DNA of 64,000 nucleotides, from assembly GCA_936432065.2 (NCBI GenBank), contig OW386291.2, positions 19,941,821-20,005,820 of the forward strand. The letters are read 5' to 3'. Of the stretch, positions 21,925 to 33,357 are shown one piece after another. Position numbers and translations under genes: made by a program. Each line of letters starts with the position of its first letter. Positions within the stretch are counted from its first letter, which is position 1. The DNA is from Rutpela maculata. Lineage: Eukaryota > Arthropoda > Insecta > Coleoptera > Cerambycidae. The notes beneath the pieces are model-generated. The model ran no database searches. It was given only the letters and a program-made list of their open reading frames with translations, and had not been told where the DNA came from.

Positions 21925-23500
21925 TTAATTTTTTTCAGTGACAACATTCCACTAGAAATTTTATTGTTGATTCTTATGTATCATGATGATTACAAATAAA
22001 ATATTTGCTCTCAAAAATTCCTGGTGCGTCAAAAGTATATGCCCGTTTTGATGCACTGTCATGGATTTTCTACTTATATGCTTAATATATATTGTACTAC
22101 TGTATTAGTGGGAATGGGAATTTTAAAAATACTGGTTTATGTGATATAAAATTCTTAAAAAATATAGACCTGTCCAATATGTACCGTTCAATCCGCCATC
22201 TTGGATAAAAATAGAACACACCAAAAATGGTCGAAAAAATTAAAATTGAATATCTTTTCGATAAGACGGAGAAATTTCACCAAAGTTGGCAAAATAAAAC
22301 TCACCTATGATCAAATATAATGCACCAAACCCGGACGCTGTAAGTCAAATAGAATGGTCAAAGATGGCGGACGAAATAATTTTTTTTAATTCTTCGTCAA
22401 GTATCAAGGCATTGTGCGTCACTTTTTTCAATGGTTTTGTTGTATTCGAAAATTTGTATGTATTATATTATATTATTATGTAGTAGAAAGATCAACTTTT
22501 AAAAAGAAATGTAATGTTCTCCTTGAATTTGGAGCTGATTAGTTTTTACGTTTAGGTCACTTATAAATAAACAGATCGATATTTCTTATTGAAACTTGGA
22601 CTGGTAATTCTCCAATGTCTATTATTTTGTCTCTGCTACTTGAAATAATCCAAAGCTACAATTATTGTTAATAGATACTGTATAGAGGCCCGAAAGTGGG
22701 GTCTTTATAGATTTTGTTAGAGATCCGAAAATCATCAAATATGTCTAAATGTTATATTATGTTGTTACAAATGTTTTTCTCCGTGATCTTAAAGTACTTA
22801 GAGAATGCTACAATTTAAGCCATCATACACATTTCTTGGTCTTGATGGTAGGATTCCACAAGGGTGCAAAGTTTTAGCAACAACTGTATATTTGAGCCAT
22901 TTTAGTAATCACTCTGATGTGAAATTTTAAGTGGTGATTGTACTTTATAAGAGCTATATTGTTCCAAAATTTCATTGAATATTATCGATTAATTTTTAAA
23001 GAACAGTTATTTGTTTAAAAACGCATAATTTTCCAATGTTCAATTTTTTTAAAATAATAATAACAACTGGAATGAATTGTAGTTTATGTACTTTTATTGT
23101 ACAGCTCAAAACTAACATTTTCCTTTTTTTTTTAGTGTTTTCCATAGGACTTATAGATTTCGAGATATTCAAATAAAACCGATGGAAAATACGGTTTAAA
23201 AAATTAAATTGTTTAAATAAACAATACGCCGACCTCGCAGAAGCTGCAAAACTGAGCCCTGAACATGTTAAAGCAGAAAAACTGCCCTGACCAGACAATT
23301 CACATTAAAATCCTAATTTGACTCCACTATAATAGTACAAGATATAAGTAGATAAATAATATATCCGAAAAAGTGCGTATAACTTTTGACGCACCAGGAA
23401 ATTTTGGGAGAAAATATTTTTTTCGTAATCAGGAGGTCATAATTCATAAGAAACAACAATCAAATTTCTAGTGGAATATTGTCGCCGAAAATAACACCGG
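21925..23500. mobile_element. Foldback element, about 150-200 bp arms
   Basis: The left arm includes cattccactagaaattttattgtt and aattcctggtgcgtcaaaag. It is the inverse of the right arm around 23300-23490 (ttttgacgcaccaggaaatt, caatcaaatttctagtggaat). The interior is non-coding apart from chance frames, and holds the motif atccgccatcttgg (22191) and its counterpart aaagatggcggacg (22361). Confidence 0.65.
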
Positions 23501-23616
23501 CGCAAAAAAAAAATTCTGAAAATTCTTATTAATAAAAAAGTACTTTGCTATAAATCATATTAGGCATTTTATTAATTGAAATACTAACACAATATTATGT
23601 TTTAGAACTCTATAGT

Positions 23617-26240
23617 AGTAGATAAGGTATGAGACTTCGGGGCCAAAATCCCATGTTATTTCTTATGGAGGTTCATTTTGGTTTTCAAGGTCATTCTTCG
23701 CCACCACCCGCCACATTCCTGAAAAGCATATCGGATACAGATCTATTTAGGGCTACAGGTACAGCTTTTACAGGTCTGTATATTAGGGTGAATCGATTTT
23801 CTTTTTTTTTACCTAATCCAAAATGGCGGGCGCCCAAAAGTTGTGTGATAGGGTTGTAAATAATACGTTAAAATTTCAAATTAAAATATTAACCCTTGGG
23901 GGTAGCGGGTTGGGGTCAAAGGTAAACATTTTTGATGTTCTATATATTCAAAATGGCGGATGCGCAAAAGTTGTGGTTTGGAGTTATAAGCAACAGGTAG
24001 GAATTTTAGTGAAAAATATTTAGGTTTAGGGGTAGCGGGTGAGGGTTAAAAGTCCAATTTTTTTATATTGTGCATATCTAAAACGGCGGGCGTGGAAAAG
24101 TTTGGTCTTGGGGTTGAAATTGGCTGGTAAAAATTTTAAACCAAAATATTAAGACTCAAGGGTAGCGGTAGCGGATACTTATCAATTAGTAATATTTTTA
24201 AACTATGTTTAATTACGATATTAAATTTAAATTACTTATTACTACCGGCCCACCCTGCCCCCCCCCCCTAGTTGCGCCAATGTGGAGCACTGATTGCTTC
24301 TTCAGTACTCCAAGATTTTGGTTTAATTAATGAATCTAACACAACGCATGTAATTGATAAAAACAAAATTAGAAGAGCTATAAGCAAGAAGAGAGGTAAA
24401 TTATCATCATGTGGTACGCCAATATCATTACGTGGACTTTATTTCGATGGGCGTAAAGACAAGGCCGTGAAATTAATAGATAACCGTCGAAAGATAACAA
24501 CCGAAGAACATATAGTTTTAATTGGAAAGCCTGGATCATCATATTTGGGACATGTCACATCTTCTACAGGTTCAGCTGTAAACATCATTAACGCCATTAT
24601 CAGTTATTTTGAAAACTCTCGAATCCTAACTAACACCTTAAAAGTCGTCGGATCTGATGGAATGGCTACAAATACTGGTCCTAAAGGTGGTGTTATAGCT
24701 CTACTTGAAAAAAATTTTAAGAGACCACTTCAGTGGTTCATTTGCCAACTGCATGCAAATGAATTTCCACTAAAAGGCACTTATTAAATCCGAAATTCCT
24801 ATAGTTAAGGTGAAAGATCTTAACACATATCAGTTATATTTTTATGAAATATGCCAAGCAGTAATAACAGGATATGTTTCTATTAATCTTTCAAAACGAG
24901 AACCTGGCAAAATAGTCCACTCGCGATGGCTGACGACAGCAAAGAGAATACTTTGCTTATATGTTGCTCTGCAGATTTGGTTATATCAGCAACGTATGTT
25001 GTCAAAGTGTATGCGCCAATGTGGTTCAAAATAGAAGCACATCCATCATGCCTGCAAGGTGCTTCAAATGTATGGAAGACCATACAATTATCCAGATATT
25101 CATCAGAAGAGTTGAAAGGAGTAGGTAGTTGATCCCGTCGTAATACGAAATGGATATTTTGCACACCCTGAGAACATACTACTGGGAATGCTGGGCGATG
25201 AAAACCAGTGTATTAGGGAGTTGGCCGTTCGCAGAATATTAAAAGCTAAAAAAGGCAACAATACCGACTTAAGAAAGTTTACACTTGCTCCGTTGAAACT
25301 AAATGCTACAAATTAGTATGAGATGATTGATTGGCAAGAATGTGAATATAATGAGCCACCATTAACAGTTGATTTATCCGAAGAGGACCTTAATCAAATT
25401 ATAAATAATCCTGAATTGTCTGATAATTGAAATAAAGAAATTTCCTAATCACACACAAGCTGTGAAAAGGGCAGTAAAGCTTGTAACTGAAGCTTCAGCG
25501 CTGGATGGATTAATTAGAACAAAGATTAGATCCTGTGAAGAAAGATTACTACAAGCAAATTTTACCATAATTTTTATAGTATTTTTATTTTTACTTCTTA
25601 TTCTTTAATAAAATCAAGTTTATTTTCACATAAGTAGCTTTGTTATCAAACTTCCAATAAAGAAATTAAAGTAAAAATAAAGTTTATTGTTTCACACTAT
25701 AATTTTCCTTAAAAAAAATGGGACCTTTGAGCTTGTAGGGAATAGAAACAGATCCGATGCAGAACAAAGAAAATATCAAGTTGACTTTTAACCCAAACCC
25801 GCTACCCTTAAATCTTAATATTTTTGTCTTAAGTTGTTACCTCTTATATATAACTGTAAAGCACAACTTTTTCACACCCGCCATTTTGAATATATAGAAT
25901 ATCAAAAATGTTTACCTTTGACCCCAACCCGCTACCCCTGAGGGTTAATATTTTAATTTGAAATTTTAACGTATTATTTACAACCCTATCACACAACTTT
26001 TGGGCGCCCACCATTTTGGATTAGGTAAAAAAAAAGAAAATCGATGCTGTATATCCCAGTCTACAGCTTTTATAGTCTGTACCTGTAAAAGCTGTACCTG
26101 TAGCCGTAAATAGATCTGTATCCGATATGCTTTTCAGGAATGTGGCGGGTGGTAGCGAAGAATGACCTTGAAAACCAGAATGAACCTCCATAAGAAATAA
26201 CATGGGATTTTTGGCCCTGAAGTCTCATACCTTATCTACT
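23617..26240 (+). mobile_element. Long-inverted-repeat element E2 (2.62 kb) with a gene
   Basis: Ends AGTAGATAAGGTATGAGACTTC (left) and its inverse (right, to 26240). Arms of about 430 bp share cccatgttatttcttatgga, gccacattcctgaaaagcat and atcggatacagatctattta. Inside the arms a unit of about 128 bp starting aaaatggcggg and containing ggggtagcggg is repeated: three times on the left (23818, 23948, 24076) and twice on the right in inverse. This is like the tandem sub-repeats of Drosophila foldback elements. No clean target duplication could be fixed. Confidence 0.8.
24272..25610 (+). pseudogene. E2-encoded protein, uncharacterised insect repeat family (possibly hAT-like RNase H fold)
   Basis: The first 171 codons are open: RQCGALIASSVLQDFGLI, IRRAISKKRGKL, LRGLYFDGRKDKAVKL, EEHIVLIGKPGSSYLGH, TLKVVGSDGMATNTGPKGGV and RPLQWFICQLHANEFPL. 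After a break near 24780 the frame resumes with YQLYFYEICQAVITGY, SKREPGKIVHSRWLTTAKRI, VVKVYAPMWFKIEAHPSC and IQLSRYSSEELKGV, then further stops, and finally VKRAVKLVTEASALDGLIRT. GSDGMATN...CQLHANEFPL resembles the hAT transposase pattern D-x-A-x-N ... C-x-x-H-x-x-N-L, and FDGR could be a first acidic residue. This is inference. The reading frame is broken at least three times, so it is a pseudogene. Confidence 0.65.
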
Positions 26241-26311
26241 TATATCAACAATTTAACAAGATTTTGATTTATGGTTTTCGAAATACGGCCTCCTGAAAAT
26301 CGCATTTTTAC

Positions 26312-26955
26312 TAGAGATGGGACGAATAATGGTTTTGCCGAATAGCCGAATAACGAATATTCGGCCAAAGCTGAACCGAATATGCGGCATACCGAATATT
26401 TGAATATTGCATAATCGTGGTGCCCTTGAAATACAATGTTCAGAAATAACTGAGCAAGAGGAAAAATCCATGCCGAGATCCATGCCCACATTGAGCAAGT
26501 TTGTTTACTACGTGTTACAGATGGGAAAAGCGGTTCCACTCATGTAGTGTTACAAACGCGATCGCTCCAGAGAAATACAGCGACAAAATAATGCTACTTT
26601 GGAACGACGCGACAGAAATAAAATGATCCGGGTCGCTATGCCAAACGCACCTATTGAGTAGAAGAGATCGCGTTTACCATGTAACGTGTGGTATAAGTAT
26701 ATACCTCGATCTACTGTCTATGATACTATAATATAAATAAATAGAGTTATTATTCATTATTTAAGTATCGAGAAAAACTTATTTCTTTTTTTTTTAATTT
26801 CATTTAAACATTCAACTGTTAAGTTAATCATTCTAAGTGAGTAGTTTTTATCCCATCTATAAATAAAACCGAATATTCGGCCGAATACCGAATAGTAAGA
26901 AGTGGGCCGAATAGGCCGAATACCGAATAATTATTCGGATTCGGTCCCATCTCTA
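26312..26955. mobile_element. hAT-type MITE with perfect 8-bp target duplication
   Basis: Terminal repeats TAGAGATGGGAC (26312) and GTCCCATCTCTA (to 26955) are flanked by ATTTTTAC on both sides (26304-26311 and 26956-26963). An 8-bp duplication and the TAGAGATGGG end are typical of hAT elements. Both subterminal zones are filled with CCGAATA / TATTCGG motifs (26338-26410 and 26868-26945), probable transposase-binding sites. No coding capacity. Confidence 0.9.
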
Positions 26956-26984
26956 ATTTTTACATATTAAAAATCAGCTACTAA

Positions 26985-27265
26985 TTGGAAATGAATTGTT
27001 TTTCGAAAAAAAAAATAATAATTCCTGGTTTTCTCTTTGAATTCACTTTTTCTACCACTCCATGTCATCGATGCTTTCAAATTCTGTAATTCTTAATGCC
27101 CGAATAATTTACAGGGCTGCTAGTTCAAAATATTTGACAATTTTTCAATGAAAATTCTTGGTCTACGACATTTGAAAGTATCAATGATATTGGCTGATAG
27201 GAGAAGTGAATTTGAAAATGAAGAAATACTTTTTTCGAACAACAATTAGTTTCAAAGTTATTGAT
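26985..27265. repeat. Imperfect inverted repeat
   Basis: The left part (attgtttttcgaaaaaaa, ttgaattcactttttctacc, catcgatgctttcaaatt) is the imperfect inverse of 27165-27260 (aatttgaaagtatcaatgat, gaagtgaatttgaaa, ttttttcgaacaacaatt). Probably a decayed foldback MITE. Further right, at 27560-27595, the string ggacaggctacacactgtat looks like one end of another element whose partner I did not find. Confidence 0.5.
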
Positions 27266-27710
27266 TATTATCTAGTTTAAAATATGCAATATAAAGAGGC
27301 CCGTAATTTGAATATCATAAAACAAAATGTTGTTAAATTTTGGATATATGGGGGTTCTAAAGCATGCTGATCAATAATATTGCATTACTTTTTCAATAAA
27401 AAAATGACTTCTCGAAAAATCGACTCTTTTTTTGTTAATTAAAATGCACGCCAATGACTGAAATAAATTTTATTTTACTCAATGAGGACATAATAAAAGT
27501 CTTTAATACCAGTCTAAATTTGGTTGAAATCGGGTGACGAATACCTGAGATATGAAGGAGGGCGCCATTAAAAGTGGGACAGGCTACACACTGTATATCC
27601 GATATTTTCATATTTACATAAATATCATGATATTTTCGAAACCCGGGTTGTTGAATCCTTCTAGATTTGAAACCATTTTTTTTCTGCATTCATTTTATTA
27701 TAGGTCTTAC

Positions 27711-27998
27711 CTTTATTTGAGCTTCTTTATGTTGCAACTCCTGCTCCAATTTTTCATTAAGATCGTGCAGTGACGTCGATTCTCTTTGCGCATTCAAATA
27801 CCTCTTTTCCAAGGTGGCAATCCTCTCCTCTTGGTCCTCCTTTTGTGCCACGTTTTCCCTCAGATCCCTTTGTAACTTAGAATTGGCGTCTTGTGCTTTC
27901 AGGAGCTCCTTTTGTGCTTTGGCTAAATTCTCTTCTAACTCCCCTACCCGATTTTGCATCTCCGCCACTCTCCGTTGCCAGTTACTTATCTCTCCAGT
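27711..27998 (-). CDS. Liprin-alpha: Liprin-alpha, coiled-coil exon
   Basis: A 96-codon, phase-0 exon bounded by acceptor ...ttctaacag and donor GTAAGACC (minus strand). It begins TGEISNWQRRVAEMQ and ends ELQHKEAQIK. Heptad-rich sequence runs throughout, with the liprin-alpha hallmark in the middle: QRDLRE..AQKED.EERI.TLEKRYL.AQRE, then LHDLNEKLE. This block is among the most conserved parts of the N-terminal coiled-coil region that mediates homo-oligomerisation and binding of ELKS and RIM. No stops or frameshifts are seen, so the gene is presumably functional. The opposite-strand open frame over the same bases is a shadow. Confidence 0.95.
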
Positions 27999-28049
27999 CT
28001 GTTAGAAATTTATAAAAATACATTACAATAGTAAAATTTAATTAAAACA

Positions 28050-28370
28050 TAAGGGTGGCGCTGCCGTGCTTAAGAAAATGATTTCGTAATTCGACAATTT
28101 CTCGTATATCCCTAAACCGATTGAAAAAATTCTTTGATAGGTTTTTAGATAAAAGTTGATAGAATAATACCATACTATTGAAATCAACAAAACATTTTTT
28201 TTGATTCTCGCACGAGTAAAAATAAATTCCTTTTTTAGTTTTCAATAGCCTCTAGTACCATTCTATAAAGTTGTCTCTAAAAGCCTATCAAGAAATTTTT
28301 TTAATCGGTTCAGGGATGTAGGAGAAATTGGCGAATTACGTTCACCGTCCACCATAATATCACATATATA
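28050..28370. mobile_element. Small foldback MITE in the intron
   Basis: Inverse segments at 28085-28190 and 28225-28345 share cgtaattcgacaatttctc, ccctaaaccgattgaaaaaa and tgataggttttta. It lies only about 50 bp beyond the 5' edge of the 27711-27998 exon, so it sits in the polypyrimidine/branch-point neighbourhood but does not disturb the acceptor. Confidence 0.6.
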
Positions 28371-29944
28371 TTTTACAGCCCAAATTTCATTTTTTTATGG
28401 CAGTAACAGCAGGCAATGTGTAGATTTGACTAATTTGTGGCAAAAACTGTCATACAATAATTCCCTGTTCAGTGATACTAGAAATAATTATTTTGTACCC
28501 AGTAAGAAAAACAATAAGTTCTACACCTTATTAACTAAGAAGATGAATAATAATAACTATATATTGCGCATTACTAGGCCATCAGTATTAATAGTACCTA
28601 TATTGTGCAACAAGTGTTGAAAAGTAATTTTCATACATGTTGCACATTATACTTTTTCTACGACTATCCTCAGTTTCCATATTTAGTTAAATAAATTTCA
28701 GAATTAACTTGAAAAAAATATATCTATAATTTGATGTTTCTAAGGCGAAGATCGCAAAACAACTTCAATTGTTTTCCATGCACTCATATGATATAATATA
28801 AAAAGCAACTTAATATCACAGTAGAGTTTTCTCTACTGTGTTAATAAACTATTTCACGTGCTGTTAGCGTGCGTTAAGGATTTGTCACACACTATGTGAA
28901 ATCAATAATTTTCAAGCGTGGTTAGCAGTTCGTCTTTAAACACTTTTCAAAGCAGTCGTAGAAAAGCATATTTTTCTTTATTAATTAGATATCCACTAAA
29001 ATATCTACCTCTTTATAATAATTACTGTATTTCAATAATAATTCTGTTGGAAATACATCTTGAAGAATTATTAATTTTAAAAGTTTATAATGACATTATC
29101 TTTTTCATACTACTACTGTTTATTTGTAGTATTAGCACTTTCCTCTTTGGTATTACCTAATCTGTGGTATCATCTTAATATATATTAAATTTCTCACGGC
29201 ACGAAAGAGATATTGAAAGTAATTATTTACAGATTATTTCACTTAATCTTTAAGAGAAAGATTAGGTAAACATTATGAAATCAACATAATATATTAGGTA
29301 CCATACCTTTTGCAATTAAGAGCTTTTTGAACCTATAGTATCATTCACTCTCAATTTTCCACCGAAAATGGTTAATGCACAAACGATATTAAAAAGTTAC
29401 TATGAGAATATTTTACTTTTTTATATATTTATTTTAAAAATATTTCTTTCACTTTCCCCAAAAGGGTGAGGTTGTTATGATACTATATGATGAAATATAA
29501 ATATAAATAAGTAAAATAGACAACCCGCTCGCCCCATTTTTTTTTTCAAATTCTAAATATCTTTTGGAATATATAAAACTGATACTTCATTTACGCCACA
29601 ACGTAAACAAATTTAAAGAAAATCATGAAGATGCTTTCAGCAAACGTGGAAAGTTTGCTATAGGGACACTAATATTAATATTCTTAGGATTGTGGTAATT
29701 TAAGCTTATTACCTCATTAAAATACAAAATTATACATCATTTACTTATTGTCTTCTTGCCACAGATCTAATACAAATTAACCCTTACATCCAAAAATTCG
29801 CAAATAAAAGACATTACACAGGCAAATCATGACCACAAATGTGACAGCAACTCTTGTGTTCTTGAAACATTAACATAATCATCAATCGCTATGTGGATAT
29901 AATAGTAAATTTAGATTAGTTAGAATTAGTACAGAGAAAGACTG
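28371..29944. other. Intron, mostly featureless; one perfect 10-bp hairpin
   Basis: AT-rich. A perfect hairpin CACAGTAGAG-tttt-CTCTACTGTG sits at 28817-28840. The plus-strand open frame at 28918-29160 is hydrophobic low-complexity sequence and probably chance. Confidence 0.4.
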
Positions 29945-30623
29945 AAAAAAGTTACCGTAACTCGAAAAAAATTTGTGCAGATTTTAAACTTTGGTTATAA
30001 GTTTAAAATATGCCAAAGTTCACGAAACAACAAAGTTTAGGAGTTTTACGGATTCGCGATAGGGGGTATTTTTAATAAAAGAAATCGATTTTTCTCTACT
30101 TTCGCGGGAAATATGGCATTTACAAAAAAATAATTCAAATAAGAGTTGTTTCTGGCAAAATTATCTTTAATTTGGTGTTTTTAAAATTATTTTATAGCAG
30201 TAATTAACCGAAATGCGGCAATTTTTCGATGGTGGATGGCAGATGGAATTTTTTTCTAAAACAAGTGTTTTATTGGGAGAAAATAAATTGAGCATCTAGG
30301 CGATGCTATATATTAACGAAAAACAGCATTATTGGAAGACAAATTAATTACTGAGCAATTACAGTAACAAAATGCCGACATTTTGTTAACAAAAGTGTGA
30401 AAACGCACATTGAATCGGACATTAACTTCTTTATTTTTTGTGATGTAGAAACAAACAAAAAATCATTTTAAAGATTGATTAATTGTCATTAAATTTGTTT
30501 TTTAGACTTTTGATAGAAGTGCCACAGTTTCAACATTTTAAACTAAATACTTCATCCTAAAAACGGTCGGATGCCATCTATAAAATTAAATATCTCCAAA
30601 ACAATCACAATCATACACAAATA

Positions 30624-31293
30624 TACCGGGTGATTTTTTGAAAACGAGCCACCCTTAATAACTCGAGAACCGTTAAATATTTTTTTTTGCAGTAAACGGC
30701 ATTTTCTTGAATGTCAAGGGGGACACATTTTAACGAGAAAAGGTGTGATCCAAAACTCACCCCCTCACCCTCAGCCACCCCAAGTTAATAATTTCAAATA
30801 TCACCCCTAATTTTTTTCATCGATTTCTAATAGCAGAATTTTGTTGGAATCCAATCGTAACAAAATAATGTGACCTTGAAGAGGAAAATTTTTGAGATAA
30901 ATGCAAAAAACTGAATTTTTATTAAAAAGTGATAAAGCCATAAAAATCTAGGTAATATGATATTGCATTTGGAAGACGCGCACTGCAATTGCCGACATGT
31001 TAAAAACATACCCATTACCCTACTACCCCCACTACAAAATTATTTAATGTGATTCCAACAAAATTCTGCTATTAGAAATCGATGAAAAAAAGAGAGAGAG
31101 AGAGAGAGGAGGTGCCATTTGAAATTATAAACTTGGGGTGGCTGGGGGTGAGGGGGTGAGTTTTGGATCACACCTTTTCTCGTTAAAATGTGTCCCCCTT
31201 GACATTCAAGAAAATGCCGTTTACTGCAAAAAAAAAATCTTTAACGGTTCTCGAGTTATTAAGGGTGGCTCGTTTTCAAAAAATCACCCGGTA
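30624..31293. mobile_element. Palindromic Tc1/mariner-like MITE, TA target
   Basis: Ends TACCGGGTGATTTTTTGAAA and its inverse, flanked by TA at 30622-30623 and 31294-31295. Arms of about 230 bp are near-identical (cgagccacccttaataactc, aaaatgtgtcccccttgaca and their complements) around a spacer of about 190 bp. The TACCGGGTG start is shared with the transposase-bearing element at 40204, so the two may belong to one superfamily. A (GA)n tract at 31091-31108 interrupts the right arm. Confidence 0.8.
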
Positions 31294-31426
31294 TAAACAG
31301 CAGCTTTCTTATTTGTCTCTAGCATGTGTTTGCTCAATGTAATACTTTTCGAGTTATTTGACGAAAACGTATTTGAAATACCACTTTTTCAAGCTATAAT
31401 CCCAAATTTTCTAGTAGTTACAACTT

Positions 31427-31808
31427 TTTTTTTTTTTAACTGTTTAACGTCGGCCTATTTCCGCTACCAGGGCCTATCACCGACGCCAGGAGACGAGCTA
31501 CGCCCAACCTGGAAATTTTGCCGAACCTCTTCCCTTAAGAAGAGTAGGGATCTTTTACTTGCCTAACATTTAATAGACAAGGGACCGCCTGCTTTACATC
31601 CCCTCCGAAGGATGGTATATCCACTACGTAATCCTCGTCTGAAATTACGTAACTTCCGAGTATACACTGATATACAAGCCTCTAGAAGGTGGGACGAGAA
31701 CGCTGTATTTCCCAAGATGGGAGCCCATCCAAGTACTAACCGCGCTCGACGTTGCTTCAACGGAATATCGACTGATATTCACATTGAAGTCACCTCTACG
31801 CTCGCCCC
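31427..31808 (-). mobile_element. Intact 5S-rRNA-derived SINE with perfect 12-bp target duplication
   Basis: On the minus strand the element starts GGGGCGAGCGTAGAGGTGAC and ends gtagcggaaataggccgacg followed by an A-rich tail. TAGTTACAACTT is present at both flanks (31415-31426 and 31809-31820). The block complementary to 31724-31761 reads GTTGAAGCAACGTCGAGCGC then GGTTAGTACTTGGATGGG, nearly the internal control region of 5S rRNA. This makes it a SINE3-type element transcribed by RNA polymerase III. The intact target duplication marks a recent insertion. The split SINE at 6825 is the same family. Confidence 0.9.
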
Positions 31809-32980
31809 TAGTTACAACTTAAATCTATCAATTTATATGAAAAATTGCATAGAAACTTTTCTTCTTAAAATTTAATTCTCTCTGAACTCCAATGTCTTTG
31901 TTTTTTTTTTTTTTAGGTGCCACCCCCTATAAATTAGCAAGCCTTTGCATAATATAGAGACTTCTTTTTTTATCCATTTACTATTAAGCTGCCAAAAATG
32001 AACGAGATCTAATTCATATTCCGAAGTTAAAATCTCTAGTATTTCGGTTAATTATTGCAATAAAATTAAATTTAAAACAAAAAGATAATTTTTGTCAGAA
32101 ACAACTTTTATTTGAACTATTTTTTTTTTATAAATGCCATATTTTCCTAGGAAATAGAGAAAAATCGATGTTTTAATTGAAAATACCCCTTTTCACCCCA
32201 CGGATCCGTAAAACTCCTAAACTTTCTTTGTTTCGTGAACTTTGGCCTATTTTGAACCTATAACCAAAGTATAAGGTCTGCACAAATTTGCTTCGAGGTA
32301 AAGTAAAGTTTTCCTGTACTAAATAGTAAGAATCATTTTAATAAATTTAAATTACATCAGGTAGAACAGAATTGCAGGTTAAATTGATTTATAGTCGATG
32401 ATCACCTTGGTGGTTACTAATAAGTTTTTTTTTTTGAGAAGGATACGAAAAAGTTAGTGTAAGGCAATACCTAAGAAAGAACTTGTGATCCAATAACCGA
32501 ATGTAATTAAAATGTGTAAAATCCACAATGTCCACATGTCTACAAAAGATCTATTATCATACAGAATCGGAAAGCGTTTGTTTTGGTATTGCACTAGTTT
32601 CAACGATTTAACCGACCGCCCACAATAAAGACGTCTACCAGTACTCTAGCAGAGATAAACAGTGACATGCAAATCAAGAGAAGCATGTACACGACTGCAT
32701 GCTTCGCTCTCGCTTGCTCTTATTGCCATTCCAAAACCAACACTTTCCGATACTGTATACAAAGCCCATTACTATCCATCATCAACACATAAGATTTGCT
32801 GGTCGTTAGTTGGGCTTCACAACTAGGTGTATATGTAGTAAATGACAGTAATGTATATGTAAAGATAAGCTTCCCGAATTATCAATAGAATACTGTCAAA
32901 TATGTGTCTTGATATCATCTATACACGATAACTATAAAATAAGTAACCACACACAAAAAGACTGTTATAAATGAACTCAC

Positions 32981-33076
32981 TTGCTGCTCGAGCGCCACTT
33001 GGAGGTCAGTTATCCTGGCTGCGGTGTCAGTTTCGTTCTCCACCCCGCCATTGGTGAGACGTGGCTTCGAAGCTGC
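32981..33076 (-). CDS. Liprin-alpha: Liprin-alpha, internal exon
   Basis: A 32-codon, phase-0 exon, with acceptor ...atatag at the right and donor GTGAGTT at the left on the complementary strand. The product starts AASKPRLTNGGVENETD and ends ITDLQVALEQQ. This matches the family pattern of a short polar stretch with K-RL-NG followed by restart of the coiled coil (ITDLQ..LE). It is separated from the exon to its right by about 5 kb and from the one to its left by about 5 kb, both filled with foldback elements. The exon is richer in G+C than its surroundings, as expected for conserved coding DNA. Because both ends are phase 0, skipping it would keep the frame. Confidence 0.85.
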
Positions 33077-33357
33077 CTATATGCCCACAACAACATGCCA
33101 CATAACAACATCTATTATAAACATGCAGTTTAAAAATACATAGTACAATGGTAAACGTTTCACCATGGAAGAACAACTATGTATATGACAGTGTAAGTAT
33201 TAAATAAAAATATATAGAAAACATTGGAAGAGATTATAACAAAAATTACGCGTATTCTCTTAGTGTTAGTTGTTATACGGCAACAAACAAATATTAATTG
33301 GCAATTTCAAATATCTACTCAGTTTCTGGTGGGCTAATGAAGCTATATATAGACGGA

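Larger units (their letters stand above)
29945..32315. mobile_element. Foldback element, about 300-bp arms, with two insertions
   Basis: Arms at about 29955-30260 and 32025-32310 share actttggttata, caaagttcacgaaacaa, tttaggagttttacgga, atcgatttttctct and aatatggcattta. Between them lie a TA-flanked MITE (30624-31293) and a SINE (31427-31808). No coding sequence of its own is visible. It lies just left of the 32981-33076 liprin exon. Confidence 0.7.

Noticed and set aside
31563..31875. Overlapping open frames on both strands with Arg-rich translation
   Set aside because: They fall on the 5S-derived SINE, which is non-coding.
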